A DNA stretch of 64,000 bases from NCBI GenBank assembly GCA_964541155.1, contig CAZIPC010000001.1, positions 310,001 through 374,000 of the forward strand. Direction: 5' to 3'. Source of the stretch: UBA4416 sp964541155. Its GTDB lineage: Bacteria > Bacteroidota > Bacteroidia > B-17B0 > Aurantibacillaceae. The notes beneath the pieces are model-generated. The model did no database searches. It had not been told where the DNA came from and saw nothing but the letters and a program-made list of their open reading frames with translations. The stretch's first letter is position 1. Each line of letters opens with the position of its first letter. The translations under genes were made by a program, and so were the position numbers. Shown here piece after piece: positions 17,575 through 26,759 of this stretch.

Positions 17575-18822
17575 CTATCGTTTAAATTTTTTAGCAATAC
17601 TTATAAAGGCACCCTGACCGTATGTATTTTTAGGAGAGATATATCCTTGTAAGCTATTACTACCTATTTTAATAAACCACATAGGTGTATTGTAACTAAA
17701 TGATAATCCTACATTTAATTTAGAGTAACCACCATACCCAACATGTAAATTTCCAATAATTTTTTTGGTTAATTGATATTCTGAATCAATAAAAAAATAA
17801 GGTTTAAAATTTGAATTAAATAAATATCTAAACCCTGTTCCTAAAACAAATTTATCAGTAAATTTTATTTTATTAATAATTAATAAATTAGTTGGAATAT
17901 TAACATTAAAAGATTCTTTACGAGCATTTGTTGTATTTTTTATAATTGTATCTCTGTTTATTAATGATAATGTAGAATCTTTTAAGTCAATTAAATTATC
18001 GATTTGATAACCATTAAATTTAAAAATAGAATCACTACTATATTGTACACTATTATCAAACCAATGTAAAAACCCTATATTATTAGCATTTACTGTTAAA
18101 ATACTTTCTTTACCAACTTGGCTTTTATAGGGTGTTTCAAAAAATATATCAGCACTTGCCCCTATCCCAGTATAAGAAAAAAAGTTTTTTTGATTACTTG
18201 TATCACTTAATGCCATATTAAAACTTGAATTAAATAATAATTCACTTCCATCACTATTGGTGTACAATGATGACCCCTCCTTTGCTTTTATATAAAATAA
18301 TTGTTGTCCTTTTAAAATAGATATTGAAACCCCAGCTTTTGCAGTTGTATCAATTTTATGCCATATAAATCCGATTTTTAGTTCTTGAAATCGTAATGAA
18401 TTAATACTGGAGCCTGATAAATTTTTTGTTTCATTTAAATAAGGTTTATTACCATAAAAAATTAGTTGATAGAAATCTTTTGTAAAGGAAGAGTTAAATA
18501 TTTGTTGATCTTTAAATCCTAATAAGTATGAGTATTTATAACTTTTACCAAAAAAAACAGATAAATCATAATTTATGTTTGCACCAATAACATTCATGCC
18601 TTTCATGTGATTATTTGATGCATCTTTTAAATTTCGGGTTATTTCTCCTCCATAAATAAATTTATTTAATAAAGAATTATAAATACCGTTAGATCCTAAT
18701 TCATACTCGCCATTAATAGAAATACTTCTGCCTGTTTTTTCAAAGTTTAAAAACTCCGAATTATACTGTGAATACGATAGTAGCGAATACAAAAAAATAT
18801 ATAAAATTAAACAAGCTTTCAT
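17575..18822 (-). CDS. Outer-membrane protein, DUF5723-like
   Basis: This 415-residue protein has a signal peptide of about 19 residues ending S-Y-S-Q. Many amphipathic beta strands follow, including the G-x-x-x-x-Y-L-F-N-S-N-F-K-P-Y-F-F-I-D-S-E-Y set. The C-terminal strand carries alternating aromatic and polar residues ending in K-K-F-K-R. It resembles the DUF5723 group of Bacteroidota barrel proteins, which is a family resemblance and not a certain hit. It shares one base with the upstream lipoprotein gene and lies 5 bases before the T9SS cargo gene, so the three probably form one envelope operon. Confidence 0.7.
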   Translation of the reverse strand: MKACLILYIFLYSLLSYSQYNSEFLNFEKTGRSISINGEYELGSNGIYNSLLNKFIYGGEITRNLKDASNNHMKGMNVIGANINYDLSVFFGKSYKYSYLLGFKDQQIFNSSFTKDFYQLIFYGNKPYLNETKNLSGSSINSLRFQELKIGFIWHKIDTTAKAGVSISILKGQQLFYIKAKEGSSLYTNSDGSELLFNSSFNMALSDTSNQKNFFSYTGIGASADIFFETPYKSQVGKESILTVNANNIGFLHWFDNSVQYSSDSIFKFNGYQIDNLIDLKDSTLSLINRDTIIKNTTNARKESFNVNIPTNLLIINKIKFTDKFVLGTGFRYLFNSNFKPYFFIDSEYQLTKKIIGNLHVGYGGYSKLNVGLSFSYNTPMWFIKIGSNSLQGYISPKNTYGQGAFISIAKKFKR

Positions 18823-20417
18823 TATTTGATTTTAATTTTATAATTAACATTAGTGTGAATAGATAAATCTAAAAATCCTTGTTCATTAATTTTAATAGGA
18901 GTTGGCTGATTAGAAAAATATAATTTACTTACAAATTTTATTTTTTTACATTGCATCAAATGTTCTATTTTATCTTTATTAAATAAAGATTCTATTGTTG
19001 ATAAAGAAGAAGATAAAACTGTATTATTTACATCAGTTATTGCAGCGTTAATTTTATTTTGACCAGGTAAAAATAACGAATCAATAATATGATTATAGCT
19101 ATCAACCATATATCCCTGTATAATTGCATCTAAAGGATAATTATTAGTTGCATTTAATACAATTTGACAAAAATTTACATTACTCAATTCTTTGAGTTGA
19201 GTTAAATTCACATTTGAGTAATTTATTAGTGTAAAATAATCTGCAGATAAATGAAGTGGAATATCAACATCTGCTATTACTTTTAACCCCCTACCATAAA
19301 AAGCAAAATCATTTCCAGCAGAAATATTTCCTAATGGATTTATTTTTGCAGTAACAGAATATCCTAAATAATTTGGTAGATTTTGTAAAAACAAATTTAA
19401 ATTAGAATTAGATGAGTTAATATTAATTTGTTTAACCCAAGGAAAAACTGGATTTGATGGATTATTAGTTTTACCTGCTCTATTTACATTAATAGATTGT
19501 AATAAATTACCACTATTTAAAGAAACTAAATTATAAGGATTTGTTTTTATAGATTTTACACTATTAATAGAACTTGACATTTCAACGCCAAACTCATTTA
19601 CTATTTTAAAATTTATAGCAGATTGAGTTAACACTAAATTATTAGCATTTATATTTTCTAAAAAACCTAATGCAGATGAGTCGGACCCAAAAGACAAGTC
19701 TTGCTGTCCAAAATAACCTTGAACATATTCTGGTATTAAATTTACAAAAGTTAATTTTATGGTTAATCCCTGGCCTGCAATTAATTGATCTGGCGTACCA
19801 CTTGGATCTGTACTAATCGTATATGTTTGTACTAATGTATTTATTTTGTTTCCAGAAATACCTGTTAAATTAATATTATATCCATCTAAAGGATAATTTT
19901 TTATTAAAGTGGTATTACCCTGAACCACCTGATTAATATTTAATTGAGTTCCGTACAGTGTTGCAGAATTAATTGAATAGTCAAATTTTAATGGTTGAGC
20001 ATATGTATTAGTATATTCTATTTTTAAATACCCGCTTCTTATAATAGCTTTATTAAGTTCTACTCCATTGCTCACATCAAAAGTAACTTCTCTGTCAGGA
20101 GAAGAGGCATTAGAATATATAAGTACTCCAGGAGATAATTGAGTAGAAAAAGGAACATTATAGCCTAAATTAACAGTTGTATCTGGTAATTTTACTAAAC
20201 TATCCATTGTATAATTTAATAAAGTTTTACTTGTAGCTAAGTGCAATAATCCAGAATTGTCCGATGAAAAAATAGAATCTCCAAAAAAATGATTAATATC
20301 TAAATGACTTTTAACTATTGGAATTGCTAGATCTGTGTCCCAGCTAGTTTCTTTTTTACATGAGATAAAAAAAAGAGATACATAAATCCAAAAAAAAACT
20401 ATTTTAAACAATCGCAT
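18822..20417 (-). CDS. Large lipoprotein of unknown function
   Basis: At 531 residues it has a clear lipobox: hydrophobic F-F-I-S before C20, followed by K-K-E-T. It should therefore be lipidated and held in the outer membrane. The body is almost entirely predicted beta structure, rich in Asn, Ser and Leu, without Cys or catalytic signatures. A D-T-D-L-A-I-P-I-V stretch after the Cys is typical of a Bacteroidota family often found next to outer-membrane proteins. Co-transcription with the DUF5723-like barrel (1-base overlap) suggests a surface complex. The ATG is 4 bases from a minus-strand TAAGTTTG element. Confidence 0.72.
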   Translation of the reverse strand: MRLFKIVFFWIYVSLFFISCKKETSWDTDLAIPIVKSHLDINHFFGDSIFSSDNSGLLHLATSKTLLNYTMDSLVKLPDTTVNLGYNVPFSTQLSPGVLIYSNASSPDREVTFDVSNGVELNKAIIRSGYLKIEYTNTYAQPLKFDYSINSATLYGTQLNINQVVQGNTTLIKNYPLDGYNINLTGISGNKINTLVQTYTISTDPSGTPDQLIAGQGLTIKLTFVNLIPEYVQGYFGQQDLSFGSDSSALGFLENINANNLVLTQSAINFKIVNEFGVEMSSSINSVKSIKTNPYNLVSLNSGNLLQSINVNRAGKTNNPSNPVFPWVKQININSSNSNLNLFLQNLPNYLGYSVTAKINPLGNISAGNDFAFYGRGLKVIADVDIPLHLSADYFTLINYSNVNLTQLKELSNVNFCQIVLNATNNYPLDAIIQGYMVDSYNHIIDSLFLPGQNKINAAITDVNNTVLSSSLSTIESLFNKDKIEHLMQCKKIKFVSKLYFSNQPTPIKINEQGFLDLSIHTNVNYKIKIK

Positions 20418-20421
20418 CTTA

Positions 20422-20429
20422 CAAACTTA
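20422..20429 (-). promoter_or_regulatory. -7 element 4 bases before the lipoprotein ATG
   Basis: On the minus strand TAAGTTTG is followed by TAAG and then ATG at 20417. This predicts a leaderless or nearly leaderless mRNA for the three-gene envelope run. Confidence 0.5.
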
Positions 20430-20519
20430 ACTTTTTTTATTCAAAATATGAATTTAATTTTTGAATGTTTTTTTGATTTTTATTTACCTATTTTGTTGTA
20501 AAGATTACTTTAAAATCCT

Positions 20520-20527
20520 TAAATTTG
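20520..20527 (+). promoter_or_regulatory. -7 element 5 bases before a membrane-protein ATG
   Basis: TAAATTTG is followed by TTCAA and the ATG at 20533. It faces away from the lipoprotein promoter about 90 bases off. Confidence 0.5.
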
Positions 20528-20532
20528 TTCAA

Positions 20533-20970
20533 ATGTTGTACTCTTTTAGATTTTACATAAGTTGGATTGTTGCAGCAATTTTAATGTATGTGGCCTTTTA
20601 TTTTTGGCATGGCGTTTTTTTGAATGATTTAAACCGCATCTCTTTTTCTAAAAGTTTATTTTTAACATTAGCCGCTCTTGTATATTTAGTAATATCTTTT
20701 CTTTTATACCGTACTTACGAATCCAGATTAATTTCTAAATATATTTCACAACCTCTTTTAAAGGGCGTTGTAAGTGGTATATTTATTGGATTTATATTGT
20801 TTTCTATTGTAACAGTGTTAGGAATATCACTTACAAAAGATATAAATATGACCTACATAATTGCAGACTGCTCTTGGCAAATTTCAGAACAGATAATTGG
20901 AGGATTAATTATTGGTTTTGGCAAACTCTTTATTTTTGAACCCTCATCTGATTTAATTCATAAAGATTAA
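20533..20970 (+). CDS. Small integral membrane protein of unknown function
   Basis: I chose the ATG at 20533 (145 residues, M-L-Y-S-F-R-F) over the TTG at 20461, because a -7 element lies at 20520-20527 and the longer form would begin upstream of it. Four hydrophobic helices are visible at about 6-28, 43-63, 77-99 and 114-134. Conserved-looking polar residues are few: W-H-G near the end of helix 1 and an R-T-Y-E-S-R loop. No transporter or enzyme signature is recognised. The 3' end overlaps the convergent rarA by 4 bases. Confidence 0.7.
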   Translation: MLYSFRFYISWIVAAILMYVAFYFWHGVFLNDLNRISFSKSLFLTLAALVYLVISFLLYRTYESRLISKYISQPLLKGVVSGIFIGFILFSIVTVLGISLTKDINMTYIIADCSWQISEQIIGGLIIGFGKLFIFEPSSDLIHKD

Positions 20971-22241
20971 TAATCATATTTATTTTTCCAACGTAGTTTT
21001 AAAAATTCTTTTAACTCCTTTTCTCTCGAAAATTCAGAAGGTTTATAAAAAGTGCTTCCACTTATTTCATTTGGCAAAAACTCTTGTTCAATAAAATGAT
21101 TATCAAAATCATGGGCATATTTGTATTCATCACCATAACCTAATTCTTTCATTAATTTAGTTGGAGCATTTCTTAAATGCAATGGTACTGGTAAATCACC
21201 TGATAGTTTAACCTCTTGCTGAGCTTTATTAATAGCCATGTAACTCCTATTGCTTTTTGGAGAACATGCTAAATAAGTAGCTGTTTGTGCTAAAATAATT
21301 CTACTTTCTGGGAAACCAATTACATTTACTGCTTGAAAACAATTATTTGCAATTACTAAAGCAGTGGGATTAGCATTCCCTATATCTTCTGATGCTAAAA
21401 TCAACAACCTTCTGGCTATAAAACTTGCCTCCTCTCCTCCATCAATCATCCTGGCTAACCAATAAACTGCTGCATTAGGATCTGAACCTCTTACAGATTT
21501 AATAAAAGCAGATATAATATCATAATGCTGTTCTCCAGATTTATCATATAAAGCTAAGTTTTGTTGAATATATTGTTTTACAATCTCATCAGTAATAATA
21601 ATTTTTTTTTCGGTTACACAATTCACTACTATTTCTAAAGCATTTAATAATTTTCTACCATCTCCTCCTGAAATTCTGAGTAAAGCTTCTGTGTCTTTAA
21701 GTGTAATATCTTTTGTTTTTAAAAATTCATCATTTCGTATAGCGCTATTTAACAATTCAATTAAATTATCTTTTGTAAGATGTTTTAAAACAACAACTTG
21801 GCATCTTGATAAAAGTGCTGGAATTACTTCAAATGATGGGTTTTCGGTAGTTGCTCCTACTAGTGTAACAATTCCTTTTTCTACAGCATTTAGTAATGAA
21901 TCTTGTTGTGATTTACTAAAACGATGAATTTCATCAATAAATAATACAGGCTTTTCTTGTTTAAACAAACCACCATCTTGTGAAGCCTTTTCAATAATAT
22001 CTCTTATATCCTTTACCCCCGAGTTAATTGCACTAAGAGCATAAAATGGACGTTTTAACCTTTTTGAAATAATTTGAGCTAAAGTTGTTTTTCCAACACC
22101 AGGAGGCCCCCATAAGATAATGGAAGGTAATAAATTTTGATCTATAGCCTTTCTTAAAGCCGAATTTATTCCAATGACATGTTCTTGTCCTATATAATTT
22201 TGTAAATCAATTGGCCTAACTCTTTCTGCTAATGGTTGCAT
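20967..22241 (-). CDS. rarA: Replication-associated recombination ATPase RarA (MgsA)
   Basis: This clamp-loader-like AAA+ ATPase acts at stalled replication forks with SSB. At 424 residues it has the normal length. Visible parts are the N-terminal L-A-E-R-V-R-P block, the Walker A G-P-P-G-V-G-K-T-T at 45-53, the Walker B V-L-F-I-D-E-I-H at about 98-105 and sensor 1 V-G-A-T-T-E-N-P. The RarA-specific tetramerisation half follows, with S-V-R-G-S-D-P-N-A-A-V-Y-W-L-A-R and E-D-I-G-N-A-N-P. The ATG start is the only one that keeps the N-terminal block. It is convergent with the small membrane protein. Confidence 0.95.
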   Translation of the reverse strand: MQPLAERVRPIDLQNYIGQEHVIGINSALRKAIDQNLLPSIILWGPPGVGKTTLAQIISKRLKRPFYALSAINSGVKDIRDIIEKASQDGGLFKQEKPVLFIDEIHRFSKSQQDSLLNAVEKGIVTLVGATTENPSFEVIPALLSRCQVVVLKHLTKDNLIELLNSAIRNDEFLKTKDITLKDTEALLRISGGDGRKLLNALEIVVNCVTEKKIIITDEIVKQYIQQNLALYDKSGEQHYDIISAFIKSVRGSDPNAAVYWLARMIDGGEEASFIARRLLILASEDIGNANPTALVIANNCFQAVNVIGFPESRIILAQTATYLACSPKSNRSYMAINKAQQEVKLSGDLPVPLHLRNAPTKLMKELGYGDEYKYAHDFDNHFIEQEFLPNEISGSTFYKPSEFSREKELKEFLKLRWKNKYDY

Positions 22242-22313
22242 ATTTTATATAAAAATTGAATCTTTTATAAAAGTAATTTTATTACATTTACATCACTAAA
22301 AAAATTAATAACA

Positions 22314-22778
22314 ATGAACTTAAAACACATTATAATTACTGCCTCTGTTTTAACAGTTGGTTTATTTAGCATAAATGCTACAAAAAAAGGCGAACCAAAA
22401 GATAATTTGGATAAACGAAAATTTGCAGTTACTATGACTGAAGTAAAAGAAGGTTCGCCTGCAAAAAAAGGAGTGCCTGATGAAATTGAGTTTAAAGCTG
22501 GAAAAGGAATGTTTAGTAATTTTTTATATGAAAAACTAGAATATAAATGGATTAAATACGAAATTACTAAAGATTCTTCATATGTAGATGAGGAAGAAAA
22601 TGAAAATTTATGGGTCGAAGCTGAAATATCTACTACAGATGAAAAGGATCAAACGATGGTTATGAACGTTAAAGTTGATAATTTTGAAATCAGTGGAGAA
22701 ATTAAAATCACTAAAAAAGATAAACTAAAAAAGAAGTTCGAATTTTCGGGCAAACAAGTTCAAAAAAGCAAAAAATAG
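22314..22778 (+). CDS. Small acidic/basic secreted protein of unknown function
   Basis: I do not recognise this 154-residue protein. It has a signal peptide of about 22 residues (hydrophobic stretch I-I-I-T-A-S-V-L-T-V-G-L-F). The mature part is highly charged: an acidic D-E-E-E-N-E-N segment in the middle and a lysine-rich tail. A beta-rich core includes F-S-N-F-L-Y-E-K-L-E-Y-K-W-I-K-Y. There is no Cys pair. It has its own terminator just downstream and is divergent from rarA. Periplasmic location is inferred from the signal peptide. Confidence 0.7.
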   Translation: MNLKHIIITASVLTVGLFSINATKKGEPKDNLDKRKFAVTMTEVKEGSPAKKGVPDEIEFKAGKGMFSNFLYEKLEYKWIKYEITKDSSYVDEEENENLWVEAEISTTDEKDQTMVMNVKVDNFEISGEIKITKKDKLKKKFEFSGKQVQKSKK

Positions 22779-22795
22779 ATTTTAAAAATATAAGG

Positions 22796-22822
22796 AAATA
22801 GCCGTAAAGTTTACGGCTATTT
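22796..22822 (+). terminator. Terminator after the small secreted protein
   Basis: AAATAGCCGTA (22796-22806) pairs with TACGGCTATTT (22812-22822) and is followed by more T. It is 18 bases after the stop codon. Confidence 0.88.
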
Positions 22823-22865
22823 TTTTGTGTAATATTTATGCTACCATTTTGAAATAAATAACAAA

Positions 22866-22949
22866 TTACACTATTTATTTGATCAAAAATTACACTGATT
22901 TATTTTATATATTACCAGTAAAAACTTATATTTGTGAGGTATAGTGTAA
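22866..22949 (+). promoter_or_regulatory. TTACACT repeats around the E1 promoter
   Basis: TTACACTA at 22866-22873 and TTACACTG at 22890-22897 are direct copies 24 bases apart. TAGTGTAA at 22942-22949 is the inverted form. The -7 element TATATTTG sits between them at 22927-22934. The arrangement looks like operators for a repressor or activator of the E1 gene at 23028; no regulator is identified. Confidence 0.4.
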
Positions 22950-23027
22950 GTGTATTATATTTAAAAAAAAGGCTACATTATATTTTTCAAATAAACATAA
23001 CTATATACCACTACTTTAAATTTATAT

Positions 23028-25445
23028 ATGCAAAAGGGAGTATTATCAAGCACTCAAGGGCTAAGTTTTGAGGATTTTAAACAAATTGTTTTAAACGATT
23101 TTCGTATTATAAACGAAAGTAGGCAAACCAGTTTATTAGGTCGTAAAGAAGTATTAACCGGCAAAGCAAAATTTGGAATTTTTGGAGATGGAAAAGAGTT
23201 AGCTCAAATAGCTTTAGCTAAAGTTTTTAAAAATGGAGACTTTAGAAGCGGTTATTATAGAGATCAAACATTTATGATGGCTATAAACCAGTTAACTATA
23301 CAAGAATATTTTGCTGGTTTGTATGGCCATACAGATATTGAAAAAGAACCAATGAGTGGTGGAAGGCAAATGGGAGGACATTTTGGAACTCATAGTTTAA
23401 ATACAGACGGAACTTTTAAAGAACTTATTAACCAAAAAAATTCCTCGGCAGATATATCACCTACAGCTGGTCAAATGCCCAGATTACTAGGTCTTGCATA
23501 TGCTTCAAATTTTTATAAAATAAATTCAGATTTACAACAAGGAAAATTTTTAAACTATAGCGACAAGGGTAATGAAATTGCTTTTGGAACAATTGGCGAT
23601 GCTTCTACATCTGAAGGTTTATTTTGGGAAACAATAAATGCTGCTGGTGTTTTACAAGTACCAATGTTAATGAGTGTGTGGGACGATGGGCATGGTATTT
23701 CTGTTCCAAAAAAATATCAAACTACTAAGGAAAGTATTTCAGAGATTTTAAAAGGATTTCAAAGAGAAAATGGAGGAAAAGGATTTGAAATATTTAAAAC
23801 AAAAGGATGGGATTATGCACACTTGTGTGAAACTTATGAAAAAGCAGCTAAAATTTGTAGAGAAGAACATATTCCAGTATTAGTTCATGTAGAAGAAGTA
23901 ACACAGCCACAAGGTCACAGTACATCAGGATCTCATGAAAGATACAAATCAAAAGAACGCTTACAATGGGAGCTAGATTTTGATTGTGTGAAAAAAATGC
24001 GAGAATTTATTATACAAAACGCGATTGCTGATGAGGTTACTCTTAATGCTATTGAAGAAGAAGCAAAAACAACAGTTAGAAATGCTCAAAAATTAGCGTG
24101 GAATGATTATTTAACACCTATTAAGCAGGAAGTATCTGAAGTTTCTGAATTATTTAAAGAGTTATCACAAGGTATAAATGGAAATCTAATTGATTCTATT
24201 AATAATGAATTAAATTCTATTAAAGAGCCTATTCGCAGAGAAATTCATAATGCTGTTAAAAAAGCATTACGATTAACTAAAACAGAAAACTCGATTGCTA
24301 AAACTAAATTAACAGAATGGTTAAAACAATCTAATGCTCAAAATTCAGATAGATATAGTTCACATTTAATGTCTCAATCTAATTTTAAAGCCTCAAATAT
24401 TTTATCAATTCCTGTAAATTATACAAACGATAAATTAGTTGATGGCAGAGAATTGTTGCGAGAGAATTTCGATTATATATTATCAAAATATCCCGAAACT
24501 TTAATTTTTGGTGAAGACTCTGGTAAAATTGGAGGTGTTAATCAAGGTTTAGAGGGTCTTCAAGCTAAATATGGAGAACATCGCGTGTTTGACACAGGCA
24601 TTAGAGAAGCAACAATTATGGGGCAAGCCATTGGTTTAGCGATGCGAGGATTAAGACCAATTGCTGAAATACAATATTTAGATTATTTACTTTATGCCTT
24701 ACAAATTATGAGTGACGATTTGGCTACCGTTCAATGGAGAACAAAAGGTATGCAAAAAGCACCAGTGATTATTCGTACTCGTGGTCATCGTTTAGAAGGA
24801 GTTTGGCATAGTGGTTCTCCCATGGGAATGATAATTAATGCTTGTAGAGGTATTAATATTTGTGTTCCAAGAAATATGACACAAGCAGCTGGGTTTTATA
24901 ATTTATTGTTAGAAGCAGATGAACCATCTTTGGTTATTGAACCACTTAATGGCTACCGACTTAAAGAGAGATTACCTTCTAATATAGGAGAATATAAAAT
25001 TGCATTAGGTATACCAGAAATTTTAAACGAAGGGTCGGATGTTACTTTAGTAACTTATGGTTCATCAGTTAGAATTGCACAAGATGCTATTAAACAATTA
25101 GAAGAACACAAAATATCAGTAGAATTAATAGATGTACAAACATTATTACCTTTTGATATACATCATAAAATTGTTGAATCTATTAAGAAAACAAATCGTG
25201 TGGTATTTTTTGATGAAGACGTTCCTGGCGGAGCAAGCGCATACATGCTCCAAAAAGTTATTGAAGAACAAGGCGCTTATCAGTTTTTAGATTCTAAGCC
25301 TATTACATTAACATCTAAAGAACACAGACCAGCATATGGCTCTGATGGAGATTATTTTTCTAAAGCGAGTGCAGACGATGTTTTTGATACAATTTATAAT
25401 TTAATGTGTGAAGTAAATCCAAACAAATTTGTAAAAATATATTAA
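23028..25445 (+). CDS. Fused 2-oxoacid dehydrogenase E1 (alpha plus beta), branched-chain type
   Basis: One 805-residue chain carries both E1 subunits, as is usual in Bacteroidota. It uses thiamine diphosphate to decarboxylate a 2-oxoacid, most likely the branched-chain oxoacids, and passes the acyl group to E2. The alpha half (about 1-360) has Y-Y-R-D-Q-T, G-G-R-Q-M-G-G-H-F-G and the ThDP/Mg motif beginning G190-D-A-S-T-S-E-G. A helical linker covers about 360-455. The beta half has L-I-F-G-E-D-S-G, F-D-T-G-I-R-E, P-I-A-E-I-Q-Y-L-D-Y and F-D-E-D-V-P-G-G. E2 and E3 are not in the window. The 250-base upstream region carries a promoter and repeat sites. Confidence 0.92.
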   Translation: MQKGVLSSTQGLSFEDFKQIVLNDFRIINESRQTSLLGRKEVLTGKAKFGIFGDGKELAQIALAKVFKNGDFRSGYYRDQTFMMAINQLTIQEYFAGLYGHTDIEKEPMSGGRQMGGHFGTHSLNTDGTFKELINQKNSSADISPTAGQMPRLLGLAYASNFYKINSDLQQGKFLNYSDKGNEIAFGTIGDASTSEGLFWETINAAGVLQVPMLMSVWDDGHGISVPKKYQTTKESISEILKGFQRENGGKGFEIFKTKGWDYAHLCETYEKAAKICREEHIPVLVHVEEVTQPQGHSTSGSHERYKSKERLQWELDFDCVKKMREFIIQNAIADEVTLNAIEEEAKTTVRNAQKLAWNDYLTPIKQEVSEVSELFKELSQGINGNLIDSINNELNSIKEPIRREIHNAVKKALRLTKTENSIAKTKLTEWLKQSNAQNSDRYSSHLMSQSNFKASNILSIPVNYTNDKLVDGRELLRENFDYILSKYPETLIFGEDSGKIGGVNQGLEGLQAKYGEHRVFDTGIREATIMGQAIGLAMRGLRPIAEIQYLDYLLYALQIMSDDLATVQWRTKGMQKAPVIIRTRGHRLEGVWHSGSPMGMIINACRGINICVPRNMTQAAGFYNLLLEADEPSLVIEPLNGYRLKERLPSNIGEYKIALGIPEILNEGSDVTLVTYGSSVRIAQDAIKQLEEHKISVELIDVQTLLPFDIHHKIVESIKKTNRVVFFDEDVPGGASAYMLQKVIEEQGAYQFLDSKPITLTSKEHRPAYGSDGDYFSKASADDVFDTIYNLMCEVNPNKFVKIY

Positions 25446-25507
25446 TCAAATTAAAATAATATTTTAATTACAAATCATAATTGAATTTACACAACTTCTG
25501 GTAATAA

Positions 25508-26542
25508 ATGAAAACTATAGAAATATATTCAAAAAAAGATATTGATTTACTTACCAGAAAAAGAACAAATGAAACTAAAATTGGAGAAAGCGTTTGTATA
25601 TTAAAACATACAGATAATTGGATTAATGAGCTTCATACAACTAAAAGTAAATTTGTTTTATTAGGCATACCTGAAGATATAGGTGTAAGGGCAAATTATG
25701 GAAGAGGTGGCGCACATACTGCCTGGAAACCTGCCCTGGATAGCTTTTTAAGTCAACAGAGTAATGAGTTCTTAAAAGGTGATGATATCTGTGTTCTTGG
25801 AAATATATTTGTAGATGACTTAATGGAAAAATCAAATTCATTGACTACAAAACATAAAAAAGAAATTGATGAATTGAGATATTTGGTATCTATTATTGAC
25901 GAAAGAGTAAGTTATGTTGTAGAAGAAATTATAAAATGTAAAAAAATTCCAATTATAATTGGTGGAGGACATAACAACTCCTACCCTATCATTAAAGGTA
26001 GCTCTGTTGGATTGCATCAAAAATTAAATATTATTAATTGCGATCCACACACTGATTTTAGACCAATTGAAGGCAGGCATAGCGGTAATGGATTTAGTTA
26101 TGCTTTTAATGAAAATTATATCAACAACTATTCTGTTTTTTGTATTCATGAGCAATATAATACATCTAGTGTATTAGAAAACTTTAATAAAAATTCCAAT
26201 AAACTTTTCTATACAACATATGAAGATGTTTTTGTAAGAGAAAAAAACACATTTACAGAGACTCTTAATAAAAACATAGGTTTTGTTAGAAATCAAATAT
26301 GTGGTGTAGAAATTGACTTAGACTCAATTACTAATGTGCCATCAAGCGCAAAAACAAGTAGTGGTATTTCCCCTATTCAGGCTAGGCAATATGCCTACCA
26401 ATGCGCAAAACAATTAAATGCAACCTATTTTCATATTGCCGAAGGTGCTCCTATCTTATCACATATTAAGGCAGACAATAAAACTGGAAAATTGATAGCA
26501 TACTTAATAAGTGATTTTATAAAAGGAGTAAAAGATAAATAG
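25508..26542 (+). CDS. Arginase/agmatinase/formimidoylglutamase family enzyme (HutG-like)
   Basis: This 344-residue ureohydrolase-family protein keeps the metal ligands: H155 in G-G-G-H-N-N-S-Y-P, D179-P-H181-T-D183, and D270-L-D272. The family cleaves guanidino or formimidoyl groups. With hutH in the same window, N-formimidoylglutamate, the last histidine-pathway intermediate, is a reasonable substrate, but arginine or agmatine cannot be excluded. The motifs depart from textbook arginase (G-G-G-H instead of G-G-D-H, D-P-H instead of D-A-H, E-I-D-L-D instead of S-x-D-x-D). The N-terminal 45 residues precede the fold. It starts 62 bases after the E1 gene and may share its transcript. Confidence 0.8.
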   Translation: MKTIEIYSKKDIDLLTRKRTNETKIGESVCILKHTDNWINELHTTKSKFVLLGIPEDIGVRANYGRGGAHTAWKPALDSFLSQQSNEFLKGDDICVLGNIFVDDLMEKSNSLTTKHKKEIDELRYLVSIIDERVSYVVEEIIKCKKIPIIIGGGHNNSYPIIKGSSVGLHQKLNIINCDPHTDFRPIEGRHSGNGFSYAFNENYINNYSVFCIHEQYNTSSVLENFNKNSNKLFYTTYEDVFVREKNTFTETLNKNIGFVRNQICGVEIDLDSITNVPSSAKTSSGISPIQARQYAYQCAKQLNATYFHIAEGAPILSHIKADNKTGKLIAYLISDFIKGVKDK

Positions 26543-26661
26543 TTTATAAAAATTATAAATATCTGTTGTTAAAAAAAATATTAGCATTTTTCTTAACACA
26601 TAAAATCAATATTTGTAGTTTACTAACAATTTTACAATTGATAATCAACAGCTTACAAACT

Positions 26662-26720
26662 ATTGTTAATCCATTGTTAAGTATCAAAAATAAATTCAAT
26701 AATTGTAAATTCAATAATTG
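26662..26720 (+). repeat. Short direct repeats upstream of dnaB
   Basis: ATTGTTAA occurs at 26662-26669 and 26673-26680, 11 bases apart. TAAATTCAATAATTG occurs twice head to tail at 26691-26705 and 26706-26720. They lie 40-98 bases before the dnaB ATG. No DnaA box is recognisable. They may be chance AT-rich duplications or binding sites. Confidence 0.6.
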
Positions 26721-26759
26721 AAAAGTAATAAGCATTTTTACTTTCTGTACCTATAACAT

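Noticed and set aside
20461..20532. TTG start for the small membrane protein
   Set aside because: A TAnnTTTG promoter element at 20520-20527 lies inside that extension.
25449..25469. Terminator after the E1 gene
   Set aside because: The inverted repeat is made only of A and T with no T-run, so it is too weak to claim.
26553..26735. A 60-residue minus-strand frame in the spacer before dnaB
   Set aside because: Composition is AT-driven Leu/Ile/Asn, with no motif; it lies on the low-complexity repeat region.
26543..26759. Replication origin next to dnaB
   Set aside because: No DnaA boxes recognised, and dnaB is not a reliable origin marker.
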